Source: Massilia sp. WG5
GTDB taxonomy: Bacteria; Pseudomonadota; Gammaproteobacteria; Burkholderiales; Burkholderiaceae_D
NCBI RefSeq assembly: GCF_001412595.2
Contig: NZ_CP012640.2
Coordinates: 5,766,001-5,830,000, forward strand
Length of the DNA stretch: 64,000 nt
Reading direction: 5' to 3'
The notes under the pieces were generated by a model. It worked only from the letters and a program-made list of their open reading frames with translations. It was not told the DNA's origin and made no database searches. Below, piece by piece: positions 6,865 through 16,096 of this stretch. Made by a program: the position numbers and the translations under genes. The first letter of the stretch is position 1; each line of letters begins with the position of its first letter.

Positions 6865-9321
6865 CTACAGCGTATAGGCCAGCTTGACGTAGTAATACGC
6901 GCCATTGATGCCGAACGGCGAAAAGCTCGGCAACACGTAGGCGTGCGTGTAGCCCTGCGATACGGCGTGCTCCGGGAAATGATTGAACAGGTTCCGCGCA
7001 CCCGCCGTCAGGCTCAGTCGCCGGCTGAAATCGTAGCCCGCTTCGAGGTCGGCGATCGTGGTCGGCTTGATACGGTTGGTGTGGTAGGGCGCGCCGTCGG
7101 TGTCGGGGTCGGCCACTGTCAGTTCGGTGTCGCCGTAGCGGGTCACGCGCAGGTTGAGGTTCCAGTCGCCGTAGAAGTACTTGCCTCCAAGGATCAGTTT
7201 GCTTTTCGGGGTCGCATCGATCACCGGCGAGATCGCCGCGGGATTCAGGCCGCTAGGCAGGCTCACGCCGGTCACCCGGTTGTGGTTCAGGTTGAGCCCG
7301 GCAGTGAACCTGAGCTTGCCATAACTGTCGAGGTCCATGGGATAGTCGGCGGTCGCGTCCAGGCCGTGGGTACGCGTATCGACCCCGTTGGTCAGGTAGC
7401 TGACGGTGGCGTCGGTGATGGCGGGGTCGAGCACGCTGCCGTGGGCGACGATTGCCGCGTCGGCGCCGGCCCCGCTGAGGGTGCCCGAGCCGATGATGCG
7501 ATGGCGGACTTCGATCCGGTACATGTCCACCGTGACCGCCAGGCGCGGCGCCAGGGTCGCTACCAGGCCGAGGCTGAGGTTGGTCGACTTTTCCGGCGCC
7601 AGCGGTTTGGCGCCCGCGAACGCGGCGGCGGGCGAGTTGGCCGGCAGGACGACATCGGCATAGGTCGGGCCGACGTTGGTTGCGGAATAAAATTCTTCCT
7701 GGAGCGTCGGCGCCCGGAAGCCGTTGCTCACCGTGCCGCGCAGCGCAAGGTCGGGCGTGAAGTCGTAGCGGCTGGTCAGCTTGGCATTGAAGGTGTTGCC
7801 GAAGTCGCTGTAGTGCTCCTCGCGGCCCGCCACGCTGAGCTGCCATTGCGGGCTTGGCCGCACGCCCACATCGACATAGCCGGCGAGGTTGCGGCGCGTG
7901 TGCGTGCCGGCGTCGGCGAGCGCGTAGCCCGGGAAGCCGTCGGGACCGAAGTCGTAGCGCGAGGCGGCGTCGCCGGCGCCCAGGCGGTAGGACTCGTGGC
8001 GGGCCTCGAGGCCGAACGCCAGGTTCAGCGGCGCCTGCCAGCCGATATCGAAGGCCTTGCTGACATCGGCGTTGCTGGTCCATTGCGAGAACGTGTACTG
8101 GCCGTCGTAGAAGCTGGTCGGCGACTTGCCGGTATCGCGCAGCAGGGGCCGGTTGACGCTGTCCTGGACGCCGATCGCGATGTCGTCGCGGCCATAGGTC
8201 GTGCTCAGGTCCCAGTGCCAGCCGTCGCCGATGATGCCCTTGACGCCGACGCTGGCCGCATAGTCGTCCTCCCTGGCCGTTTCCACCGGCTCGAACCCGT
8301 TGGGGTAGAAGGTGGGCGCCTTGGTCGGGGTGCGCCAGTTCTGGTAGCTCCAGGCGTTGCGATGGGCGTAGGTCGCATTCCCGTAGACTTCGCCGCCGCC
8401 GTCCAGGCGGAGCCCGGCGTTCAGGGCGGCGCTGCCGACCCGGGTCTTCGCATCGCCGCTCACCTTGCTGGGGAACGGGTCCGATGACGGCGAGCGCGGC
8501 ACCAGCGGCGTGCCGAAGCCGTTCGTGGTCACCAGGTCGGCGCCGGTCTGGTTGGTGAAGTCATGGTCGCGCAGTTGCGCCGCCAGGTGGGCGAAGCCGT
8601 TCGTGGACAGCGCAAAGCCCTTGTCGAGCAGCAGGTCGCGGGTCAGGCCCTTGTGGTCGTGGTGCGGGTTGACCTTGCTGTTGCCGTAGCTGCCCGCGGT
8701 CAGGCTGATCTCGCCCGCGCTCGGCGAGGATTTGAGGATGATGTTGATGACGCCGGCGATCGCATCCGAGCCATACTGCGCGGCGGCGCCATCCTGCAGG
8801 ATCTCGATGTGATCGACCGCGGAGACCGGAATGAGGTCGAGGTCGGCGGGCGACGAATACTGGTTCGGGCCGGCATCGGCGGCAATGCTGGCCGTGTTAT
8901 GGCGGCGCTTGCCGTTGACCAGCACCAGTACGTGGTTCGGACCGAGGCCGCGCAATTGCACCGAGCGGACCATGTTGCCGATGTCGCCAGTCACGGACTG
9001 TGAATCGTAGGACGGCATCAGAGCGGTCATCGCATCGAACAGGTTCGAGGCGCCCGTTTCGCGCAGGGCGTCGGCGGACAGCACCGCGATCGGGGCGGCG
9101 CTGTCGCGCATCCTGGTGCCGATATTGCGCGTGCCGGTGACGATGACGGTCGCCGCCGGATTGGCGTCGATGTCGGCAGCCACCGCGCTCTGGGCATGGA
9201 CGCCGGCGGCCGGAGCGGCGAGCAAGCCGGCAATCGCAATGTGAATTGCGCGCGGCGTCAAACCGGCGCGGGGAACGGAAATCAGCGGGTGTGGGCCTGC
9301 AGCGCGATGCGACTTTTGCAT
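6865..9321 (-). CDS. TonB-dependent outer membrane receptor
   Basis: 818 residues. An extended N-terminus with a signal (LLAAPAAGVHAQ) is followed by a plug domain (about 55-195) with VIVTGTR, LRGLGPNHVLVLVNGKRR and YGSDAIAGVINIILK, then a 22-strand-type barrel to the C-terminus. A GAGG site precedes the ATG. The ligand cannot be read from sequence. It is encoded directly upstream of the copper operon on the same strand with a 56-base gap, so a metal or metallophore ligand, or co-transcription with copper resistance, is plausible but unproven. Confidence 0.92.
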   Translation of the reverse strand: MQKSHRAAGPHPLISVPRAGLTPRAIHIAIAGLLAAPAAGVHAQSAVAADIDANPAATVIVTGTRNIGTRMRDSAAPIAVLSADALRETGASNLFDAMTALMPSYDSQSVTGDIGNMVRSVQLRGLGPNHVLVLVNGKRRHNTASIAADAGPNQYSSPADLDLIPVSAVDHIEILQDGAAAQYGSDAIAGVINIILKSSPSAGEISLTAGSYGNSKVNPHHDHKGLTRDLLLDKGFALSTNGFAHLAAQLRDHDFTNQTGADLVTTNGFGTPLVPRSPSSDPFPSKVSGDAKTRVGSAALNAGLRLDGGGEVYGNATYAHRNAWSYQNWRTPTKAPTFYPNGFEPVETAREDDYAASVGVKGIIGDGWHWDLSTTYGRDDIAIGVQDSVNRPLLRDTGKSPTSFYDGQYTFSQWTSNADVSKAFDIGWQAPLNLAFGLEARHESYRLGAGDAASRYDFGPDGFPGYALADAGTHTRRNLAGYVDVGVRPSPQWQLSVAGREEHYSDFGNTFNAKLTSRYDFTPDLALRGTVSNGFRAPTLQEEFYSATNVGPTYADVVLPANSPAAAFAGAKPLAPEKSTNLSLGLVATLAPRLAVTVDMYRIEVRHRIIGSGTLSGAGADAAIVAHGSVLDPAITDATVSYLTNGVDTRTHGLDATADYPMDLDSYGKLRFTAGLNLNHNRVTGVSLPSGLNPAAISPVIDATPKSKLILGGKYFYGDWNLNLRVTRYGDTELTVADPDTDGAPYHTNRIKPTTIADLEAGYDFSRRLSLTAGARNLFNHFPEHAVSQGYTHAYVLPSFSPFGINGAYYYVKLAYTL

Positions 9322-9856
9322 TGAATCCTCGAGGTAAAGTTATGCTTGTTTTATCGACGCGCGGTATTGCATGCGGTCCATAAAATTACAACATGGACCC
9401 GCGAGGCATCCTGCCTGAATTCGCTATCTCAGGGAATAGAAAACGCCGTTCATGCAGGGCGAAACGGCATATCGCATGGCGGGAGGCAAGTCCCGAGCCA
9501 CTGAATAGCGGTACCGGCGGACAGGGACGAATGCGAGGATGGGAGTGCGGAAGGCGGCGAAGGGCTGGCGACACATCTCGAGGGTACGAGATAGGGTAGG
9601 GCTCGGCGTGCGGAGCGGGAAGCCCGCCGCTTCGGCCGGATCACTGAATTCGGGTATTCAGGGCATCGAGGAACCAGTGCTCTCATAGAGGCAGCATGCG
9701 TTTTGTTGCCGAATACTGTCCAGGATGGTCTTGCCGCTGCCTCGTGGCATCCGCTCAGGCCTGGCTCTTGTCGATGAAGTATGGGGCGCATCGGAACTCG
9801 GCTATACCGGTCCAAACGTGCCGCCGAGCCCTTTTGCCACGATAAGCCGCCGTGCC
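9322..9856. other. 535-base region without a recognisable gene
   Basis: This stretch lies upstream of the TonB receptor and downstream of tssG. The part next to the receptor is relatively AT-rich and should hold its promoter. The rest contains only short open frames with no ribosome sites and no recognised product. Because the neighbouring type VI cluster is incomplete, it may be eroded sequence, but nothing here can be assigned. Confidence 0.5.
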
Positions 9857-10924
9857 TCATGGAGGAACGCTGGACCGTCGAGCCGGTGCCAGCCGAAGGA
9901 CGGAGCGTATATCGGCCCGGCTTGCCTTGCCCGCACTGACGGTCAAGAAGGAGTTCAAGCCAAGGCGTTTGCGATGCGGTCCTGTGGTCGCCAGGGTCAG
10001 TGGCTTGAGACAGGGCTGGTCCAATAAAAGCCTGACTTCGTACTGCACCGAAGGCACAGCAAACAGGCTGACCATCTCTTTCAAGCCGGCGTGGGATCGG
10101 CCATTCGGCAGGAACGCCTTCGCCGCCTTTTCATCCAGCGGACCGATATGCAGGCGAACACGCAAGTCCTGGCGCCACGCGCGTGCGCCTAGGGCAGCGC
10201 CGAATCCGAGGGTGGGATCGGTAAGGCCCAGCGTGCTGCGAAACTTCTGCGGTATCGGATCCCAGGCCCCGACGAATTCCTCGACGCGCACAGGAACGCC
10301 GAAATACTCGCCCAACACGCGCTCCACGGTCGAGGCGGCGATCGGACGCGTCCTGAGCAGCCCGGCGTAGAAGCCGGCGACTTCCGCGGGAATCGATCCA
10401 TAAGGCCTGGCTGGCCCGAAGCTGCTCAGCCTGAGACCACCCAGTGCGCTCAGCAGCGGAAGCAGGTCGTCCTGGGCCCGCGTGTCCAGGCCGTGCTCGA
10501 CGCGGTATTTTCCCCATGCCTCGTAAAACAGGCCGACAGCCCGATTCGAAAACAGATCGATGAATGGCGTCCAGCTCTCGTCCGCGCCCATGCCCGTTTT
10601 CGCAGCCGCACGTTCGGTGTCATGCAGCGGCAGGGTGCCGCTTGCGCCAAGCAGTCCGATGAATGCCGGTGTGATGTGAATGCGCGGCGTCCTGGCGCCG
10701 TCCTGCACTTCGACCTGCAGGCCTTCGATCTCGCTCGCAGGAAAAGCCAGCGACAGGCTATTACGAAAGCGCAGCACCTGGCCGAATGCCTGGGTGTACG
10801 GGATGCCCTGTTGGCGCAGCATGCGCACCAGGATGTTCAGCAGTTGCGCGAACCGGTACCGGTAGGGCGCCGCGCGCAGGTGCGCGATCAGGACAGCGGC
10901 ATGCTGCCGCTTCTCGGTTTGCAT
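9857..10924 (-). CDS. tssG: Type VI secretion baseplate subunit TssG
   Basis: 355 residues of the TssG/ImpH/VasB family, which with TssF, TssE and TssK forms the T6SS baseplate wedge in the cytoplasm. Recognisable features are the N-terminal helix with YRYRFAQLLNIL, the FRNSLSLAFP segment, the IGLLGASGTLP motif (about 87-97), and LGFGAALGARAW in the second half. A GGAGG site precedes the ATG, and the gene overlaps tssF by 37 bases. Length is normal for the family, with no frameshift. Confidence 0.92.
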   Translation of the reverse strand: MQTEKRQHAAVLIAHLRAAPYRYRFAQLLNILVRMLRQQGIPYTQAFGQVLRFRNSLSLAFPASEIEGLQVEVQDGARTPRIHITPAFIGLLGASGTLPLHDTERAAAKTGMGADESWTPFIDLFSNRAVGLFYEAWGKYRVEHGLDTRAQDDLLPLLSALGGLRLSSFGPARPYGSIPAEVAGFYAGLLRTRPIAASTVERVLGEYFGVPVRVEEFVGAWDPIPQKFRSTLGLTDPTLGFGAALGARAWRQDLRVRLHIGPLDEKAAKAFLPNGRSHAGLKEMVSLFAVPSVQYEVRLLLDQPCLKPLTLATTGPHRKRLGLNSFLTVSAGKASRADIRSVLRLAPARRSSVPP

Positions 10925-12717
10925 CGGAACAGCTCCTCCCCGGACTGGTGTGACAGGATCACGAGTTCGATAAAACTGTTCATCTGGACGTACAGCGCGA
11001 AGAACTGGTCGATGACCTGGATGAACAGGTGCAGGCCGGCGCCGACGACGGCTTCTTCATCGATCGTCAGGCGCACTTCGGTCCCGTGTGCCAGGGATGC
11101 GCCGCGTTTGTGCCTTAACCATGCGACGGTCTCGGCATGTTCGAGCCCGACGATGCCGGCGATCTGCCGCCGCGATACCGCCGATCCGGTAAAGTCGTAC
11201 AGGGACAGCATCTCGCGCAGGCCGTCCGCGCCTTCGGTGGCGAGCGAGTGATGGTTGAGCGTCAGGTGCGAGATCAGGCGCCAGTGGGCGCCCTGGCCAT
11301 TTGCCAGGCGATGGGGGCGCGTGGGCCTGCGAAGAAAGCGAATCGCCGCGCCCTCGGTAGCGCCGGGAATGGACAGGTCGCTGCTGGCCGCGCCGGATTT
11401 CAGCAGGCAGGGCAGGTCCCGGTTGGTGCAGGTGAGGTCGATCGACAGCGTTGTTTTCTCGACCGCGAGCGGTGCACCGTCGATGTCGACGAGCGAGATG
11501 ACTTTTTCATGTCCCGGGCTGGTGGCAGCCAGTGTGTCGTCACGGCGCAGTATCCAGTAACGGCCCTTACGTGCATCGCTCTCGCCGTGCCGGAGCGCAT
11601 AGAAGGGGCGGAATTCGACCGGCGCGATGTCCTTGTCCCGCTGCTGCACCATGTGGACCCGGTCGACCGAATAGACCTCGTAGGCCGCCGCATGCGCGGG
11701 ATGCGCCAGCACGGAATATTCAGCCGTTTGCTGGCTGTAGTCGATCGGCACCCCGGGCTGCCTGAACAGATTGACGACCGGGGTACAGCCGGCAAGCAGG
11801 CTTTGCGCCGACAGTCCGGCCAGCATCCTTGCCTGGTCCGATCCCGGCGGCACCTCCGCCAGGCCCAGGTGCAGCGTGAAGCGGGTGCAATCCGCAGGGA
11901 GGCGTGCGCAGAGTGCTGCCAGGTCGATGTCGACGAAGTTGAACTTTTCTGGAAAGGCGAAATACTCTGCAAGAATCCGGTAGGCGCGGTGCGAACGGGC
12001 GTCGAACGGGATCAAGGCGTCATCGTCGGTGAAGCCGACTGGCGAGATTGGCATCGCAGCGAGAGGCAGCCACGCGCCGTCCGCGCCTGCCTGCACGTAA
12101 GCCGACGCCGTCCGCATGAACAGTGCATCGCGCAGCGCCGCGCAGAACGAAGCGTCGCCGTCGAGATAGACCCGCAAGGGCGACGTTTTCATGGAAATCG
12201 GGCCTGCGGATTCGAACTCGATGCCAACCGACGCCGCCACGCCCGGCGCCAGCCTGGTCGAGGAAGGCGCGCGGATGACCGCGTCGAACCAGGCCGAGGC
12301 AATGGCGGCGGGAGACGGCGTGACATCGTAGGCGGTCTGGAATTTGCAGTTCACGCCGCGGACCGGCGCCGATTCCAGCAAGCTGCCCCGCGCGACTGTT
12401 CCGGTGCCGCCGCCGGCGCCTCGCGCGGTCGGCAGAAAACGTATGATCGCGCAGGACGGAAACGGCCGGAGATAGTGAGGGAACAGGAGGTTGAGCAGGG
12501 CCTCCGTAAATTGTGGATACGCGTCATCCAGGCGTTTCGACACCCGGGCGCACAGCAGGGCGACCGACTGGATCAGGCGTTCGACATGCGGATCGTCGCA
12601 CGCGTCGCCGCCGATCTGCAGCTTGGCCGCGACCTTCGGATAGCGCTCGGCATACTCGCGGCAAAGCTGCCGCATGGTGACGAGCTCGCGTTCATACTGT
12701 GCAAACAGTTCGTCCAT
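10888..12717 (-). CDS. tssF: Type VI secretion baseplate subunit TssF
   Basis: 609 residues of the TssF/ImpG/VasA family. The diagnostic N-terminus MDELFAQYERELVTMRQLCREYAERYP (key part ELVTMRQLCREYA) is followed by DPHVERLIQSVALL and LLFPHYLRPFPS, all typical of TssF. The C-terminal part contains FVDIDLAALC and the RPTRPHR...WRLISHLTLNHHSL segment. The frame is intact and of full length. It lies 11 bases after tssE and overlaps tssG, so the three form one operon. Confidence 0.94.
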   Translation of the reverse strand: MDELFAQYERELVTMRQLCREYAERYPKVAAKLQIGGDACDDPHVERLIQSVALLCARVSKRLDDAYPQFTEALLNLLFPHYLRPFPSCAIIRFLPTARGAGGGTGTVARGSLLESAPVRGVNCKFQTAYDVTPSPAAIASAWFDAVIRAPSSTRLAPGVAASVGIEFESAGPISMKTSPLRVYLDGDASFCAALRDALFMRTASAYVQAGADGAWLPLAAMPISPVGFTDDDALIPFDARSHRAYRILAEYFAFPEKFNFVDIDLAALCARLPADCTRFTLHLGLAEVPPGSDQARMLAGLSAQSLLAGCTPVVNLFRQPGVPIDYSQQTAEYSVLAHPAHAAAYEVYSVDRVHMVQQRDKDIAPVEFRPFYALRHGESDARKGRYWILRRDDTLAATSPGHEKVISLVDIDGAPLAVEKTTLSIDLTCTNRDLPCLLKSGAASSDLSIPGATEGAAIRFLRRPTRPHRLANGQGAHWRLISHLTLNHHSLATEGADGLREMLSLYDFTGSAVSRRQIAGIVGLEHAETVAWLRHKRGASLAHGTEVRLTIDEEAVVGAGLHLFIQVIDQFFALYVQMNSFIELVILSHQSGEELFRCKPRSGSMPLS

Positions 12718-12728
12718 GGTGCTCGTGC

Positions 12729-13208
12729 CTAAGGAGCGCCGCGTACGCTCTGGACCGAATAGCGCTGCAGCGACGGCTGGAAGACGGCGTTGAAATGCAT
12801 CGGTTCAGCCACCGGCGCGTTTTTCAGTTCGGCGGTGATCACGAAGTCGACCCGGTTGATCGCCCCTTTCCTGGGCTGTAGCGTCGCAGTCACCCTGTGC
12901 AGCCGTGATTCGTGCCGCTCGATCGCCAGCCGGACCGCGGTGCAGATCCGTTTCTGGTCCGTGTCGCTCGTCATGCACATGCCGGCGAAATCGATCAGGC
13001 CGTAGTTCACGACGGATCCGCCTACTTCGGGGTATTGAGCCAGCACATGCGGGAGCAGGGCGGAGCGCGTGTTCAGGAGAGCCTCCAGGTCACGGGTGAT
13101 GCTGTCCCGCCATGCATCGACCTTCCTGGAAGATGCACGGAACTCCCCTTGCGGTGCGTCGTCATCGGTATCCAACCGGTCGAACAAGCCTGGCACGAAA
13201 CTTTGCAT
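12729..13208 (-). CDS. tssE: Type VI secretion baseplate subunit TssE (gp25-like)
   Basis: 159 residues from MQSFVPGLF, chosen because GAAGGAAACCGC precedes the ATG; the open frame continues upstream but without start support. The protein matches the gpW/gp25 lysozyme-like family used as T6SS TssE: FDRLD, then RDLEALLNTRSALL, YGLIDFAGM, and a C-terminal beta segment ending near the stop. It is the first gene of a tssE-tssF-tssG operon and is divergent from tssK across about 200 bases. Confidence 0.9.
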   Translation of the reverse strand: MQSFVPGLFDRLDTDDDAPQGEFRASSRKVDAWRDSITRDLEALLNTRSALLPHVLAQYPEVGGSVVNYGLIDFAGMCMTSDTDQKRICTAVRLAIERHESRLHRVTATLQPRKGAINRVDFVITAELKNAPVAEPMHFNAVFQPSLQRYSVQSVRGAP

Positions 13209-13406
13209 GCGGTTTCCTTCAAAGCCGTCCTGCAGCGGAAGAAGCGCCATTATTCCTTTCCGGCAAAAAATAAAGTTGCGACTCATCAACGGATTTATTT
13301 TGGAGAAGAAGCCGAAAGCTTGATGCGCCAAATCAACAAATTTTGTGCGAGGCCAGCCATGCTTTTCGGAATCTGAACAATGCGGACCTGGGCCGAGGAG
13401 AAAGCG

Positions 13407-14741
13407 ATGAGCATGGGAGCGAAAATCTTGTGGTCCGAAGGGCTGACGCTGGGACCCCAGCATTTCCAGCGCCAGGACCTGTACCACGAGACACGGCTGC
13501 TCAGGATGGCGTCTGCGCTCAATCCCAACTTCTGGGGCGCCCGGCTCCTGCAGTGGAATAGGGAAGGACTCGGCCATAACCTGCTCGAGGCGCAAGCCTT
13601 GTCGCTGATCTTCCAGGATGGGGAGGTGTACGATGCGCCGGCAACGGACCTGCTGCCGCTGCCGGTCGACCTGACCCGGCTGCCGCAGGAAATCAACACT
13701 TTCACCATCTATGCCGCACTGCCGACGATCCGGCCGCATGGCGCCAATGCGGAAGAGGGCGGCCGTTATGCAGTGGCGGAGGCGGAAACCGCCGACCTGT
13801 TCAGCGATGCGGTGCCGATCGACGTGCCGTTCCTGAAGAAGCGGCTTCGGCTGATGTCCCACGCCGAGCCGCGCGATGGCCATGTCAGTTACCCCGTGCT
13901 TCGCATCCATCGCGACCCGCGCGGCGGATTCGAAGCGGACCCGACCTTTATTCCACCATGCGTGGCGATCAGTGCCGCCCGTCCGCTCCAGCAATTGCTC
14001 GACGGCTTGATGAGCGCGCTATCGGCGAAGATCGTCTCGCTGCACAACGCGCACCGCAAGACGAATGCATCCACCTTCGAGGTCCACGCAGGCGACATCA
14101 CGTCCTGGTGGATGCTCAACATCATCAGCACGGCGAACGCATCCCTGCAGCACTGTGCACGTTCGCGGGTACAACACCCTGAAGATCTGTACCAAAAGCT
14201 GCTTGTCCTTGCCGGAGGCTTGATCACGTTTTCGGACAGGTACAAAACCTCGGATCTTCCCGCCTATGAGCACGCCGACCCGGGCGTCACGTTCGCACAG
14301 CTCGATGCCGTGATCCGCGACCTGGTCGATACCGTCATCTCGGCCAAGTACTTCAGCATTCCGCTCATCGCGGAGGACAACCGCCGTACTCACTACCGGG
14401 GAGCGCTCGACGCGTCGAAACTGAGCCAGGAAACGCAGCTCTGCCTTGCCGTGAGTGCGGACATGCCGGCGCTCGAGCTGGTGGCGGCGGTACCGGTCCG
14501 GTTCAAGATCGGCTCGCCCGACGACATCGAGCGTATCGTGGTATCGGCACTTCCCGGCATCACGCTGACGCATATGCCGCAGGTGCCGACGGCGGTTCCC
14601 GTTCGTCCGGACACCTATTACTTCCTGTTGTCGACCAAGAACGGGCTCTATGAGAATGCGCTGAAAGCGCAGGCCATCGCGATCTATGCACCGGACGGGA
14701 TGCGGGAGCTGAAGATGGAGCTGATCGCGTTCACGCAATGA
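13407..14741 (+). CDS. tssK: Type VI secretion baseplate subunit TssK
   Basis: 444 residues from an ATG preceded by GAGGAGA at good spacing; an ATG nine codons upstream has no such site. TssK/ImpJ/VasE signature: KILWSEGLTLGPQHFQRQD at residues 5-23, WGARLLQWNREGL, then the LPxxVDLTRLP segment. TssK links the baseplate wedge to the TssJLM membrane complex. Here no membrane-complex genes are adjacent. The gene is complete and divergent from tssEFG, and its promoter presumably lies in the AT-richer gap 13209-13406. Confidence 0.93.
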   Translation: MSMGAKILWSEGLTLGPQHFQRQDLYHETRLLRMASALNPNFWGARLLQWNREGLGHNLLEAQALSLIFQDGEVYDAPATDLLPLPVDLTRLPQEINTFTIYAALPTIRPHGANAEEGGRYAVAEAETADLFSDAVPIDVPFLKKRLRLMSHAEPRDGHVSYPVLRIHRDPRGGFEADPTFIPPCVAISAARPLQQLLDGLMSALSAKIVSLHNAHRKTNASTFEVHAGDITSWWMLNIISTANASLQHCARSRVQHPEDLYQKLLVLAGGLITFSDRYKTSDLPAYEHADPGVTFAQLDAVIRDLVDTVISAKYFSIPLIAEDNRRTHYRGALDASKLSQETQLCLAVSADMPALELVAAVPVRFKIGSPDDIERIVVSALPGITLTHMPQVPTAVPVRPDTYYFLLSTKNGLYENALKAQAIAIYAPDGMRELKMELIAFTQ

Positions 14742-14755
14742 TTCCGAGAGGTTGC

Positions 14756-14783
14756 GCCCGGGTATTTGTTTTCCAGCCCGGGC
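14756..14783. terminator. Stem-loop between convergent tssK and MFS gene
   Basis: gcccggg (14756-14762) pairs with cccgggc (14777-14783) across a 14-base T-containing loop, between the stops of tssK (+) and the MFS gene (-). It may act as a bidirectional terminator. There is no proper T-tract, so confidence is low. Confidence 0.35.
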
Positions 14784-14796
14784 AAGCCGCACCGCA

Positions 14797-16029
14797 TCAA
14801 GCCGCCTTCAACACGTGCCCCACCGGCTCCAGGCGCCGCAAGCGCAGGGAAATCAGCATCGCGGCGGCCAGCAGGCTGCCGAGCAGCGTCACGACGCCAC
14901 CCCATCCGCCGTGCTCCCACAAGATCCCGCACAGCCACCCCACCACGCTCGAACCGAGGTAGTAAAAGCATAGATAGAGCGCCGACGCCAGCGCCTGCTG
15001 CGTGCGCGCACGCCGCCCCACCCAGCTGCTGGCGATCGAATGCGAGGCGAAGAAGCCGAAGGTGTAGATGGCCATGCCGGCCACGATCAGGACGAGATTG
15101 TGCGCCAGCGTCAGCAGCAGGCCCGTGAACATCGTCGCCATGACGGTCCACAGCACGTGGCGGCGGCCCAGGCGGTCGGCGCGGCGGCCGGCCCAGACCG
15201 AGCTGAAGATACCGATCAGGTAGAGCAGCGAGATCGCGCCGACCACGCTCTGGCGCAGGCCGAACGGCGCGCCCAGCAGGCGGAAGCCGATGAAGTTGTA
15301 GGTGCTGACGAAGCAGCCCATCAGCAGGAAGGAGAGGGCGAACAGCCAGGGCAGGCCGTCGTCGCCGAAGTGCCGGCGCAGGCCCTGCAGCGTCATCGCC
15401 AGGCCGCCCGAGGATGGCCTGAAATTGCGCGAGGCCGGCAGGCTGCGCCAGAATTCCCAGGCCGCCAGCAGGCCGGCGATACCCATCACGCCCACCGCGA
15501 CGCGCCAGGACAGGAAATCCGACAGCACCGAAGCCAGCATCCGTCCCAGCATGCCGCCGAACGCATTGCCGCTGATGAGCAAGCCCATCGACACGCCGAG
15601 CGAGGCCGGCTCGATTTCTTCGCTGAGGTAGGCCATCGCGACGGCCGGCATGCCGCCCAGCGCCAGGCCGAGCAGGGTGCGCGCCGCCAGCAGCTCGGTG
15701 TAGCTGCGTGCGAATGCCGACAGCACCATCATGATGGCGGCCACCACCAGCGCCACGACCATCAGGTTCTTGCGTCCGGTCCGGTCGGAAATCACGGACG
15801 AGAACAGCAACGACACCGCCAGCGCGCCGCTCGGCAGCGACAGGGACAGGCTGCTCTGCGCTGGCGTCAGGCCGAATTCCAGCGCAAACAGCGGCATCAG
15901 CGGCTGCACGCAGTACAACAGGGCGAAGCAGGAGAAGCCGCCGAAGAACAGGGCGCGGTTGGTGCGGCGGTAGGCGGGAACGGCGGGGTGGCTGGACATG
16001 GCAGTGGGGATGAAGCGTCGATATAGCAT
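14797..16029 (-). CDS. MFS transporter, YnfM-like
   Basis: 410 residues with about twelve membrane segments. Similarity to E. coli YnfM is strong by eye: FALLYCVQPLMPLFALEFGLTPAQSSLSLS near the N-terminus, AYLSEEIEP, GLLISGNAFGGMLGR, and GFFASHSIASSWVGRRA in the second half. YnfM-type proteins export sugars or drugs; the substrate is unknown here. The start could be ATG 16029 or ATG 15999; neither has a good ribosome site. It is divergent from a LysR gene across 67 bases, so that regulator probably controls it. Confidence 0.88.
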   Translation of the reverse strand: MLYRRFIPTAMSSHPAVPAYRRTNRALFFGGFSCFALLYCVQPLMPLFALEFGLTPAQSSLSLSLPSGALAVSLLFSSVISDRTGRKNLMVVALVVAAIMMVLSAFARSYTELLAARTLLGLALGGMPAVAMAYLSEEIEPASLGVSMGLLISGNAFGGMLGRMLASVLSDFLSWRVAVGVMGIAGLLAAWEFWRSLPASRNFRPSSGGLAMTLQGLRRHFGDDGLPWLFALSFLLMGCFVSTYNFIGFRLLGAPFGLRQSVVGAISLLYLIGIFSSVWAGRRADRLGRRHVLWTVMATMFTGLLLTLAHNLVLIVAGMAIYTFGFFASHSIASSWVGRRARTQQALASALYLCFYYLGSSVVGWLCGILWEHGGWGGVVTLLGSLLAAAMLISLRLRRLEPVGHVLKAA

Positions 16030-16096
16030 CCTAGGATTGCCAGATACATCTGTCCAATATATATTTGTGGCCTTACTTATCGTTTAAACAGATAAC

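Noticed and set aside
9640..9856. Short minus-strand fragment reading GSGKT, considered as a remnant P-loop ATPase
   Set aside because: The frame is broken by stops and no second NTPase motif follows; a five-residue match in a GC-rich intergenic region is expected by chance.
9393..9860. Open frames of 60-136 codons in the gap between the TonB receptor and tssG
   Set aside because: No ribosome site, no recognisable domain, and frames overlap on both strands.
13209..13994. N-terminal extension of tssE across the divergent promoter and into tssK
   Set aside because: TssE has a normal length from 13208 with a ribosome site there; the extension is antisense to tssK.
9857..14741. The tss genes as part of a phage tail or contractile-injection prophage
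   Set aside because: All four proteins carry TssE/F/G/K-specific sequence features, and no phage capsid, integrase, lysis or tail-fibre gene is near.
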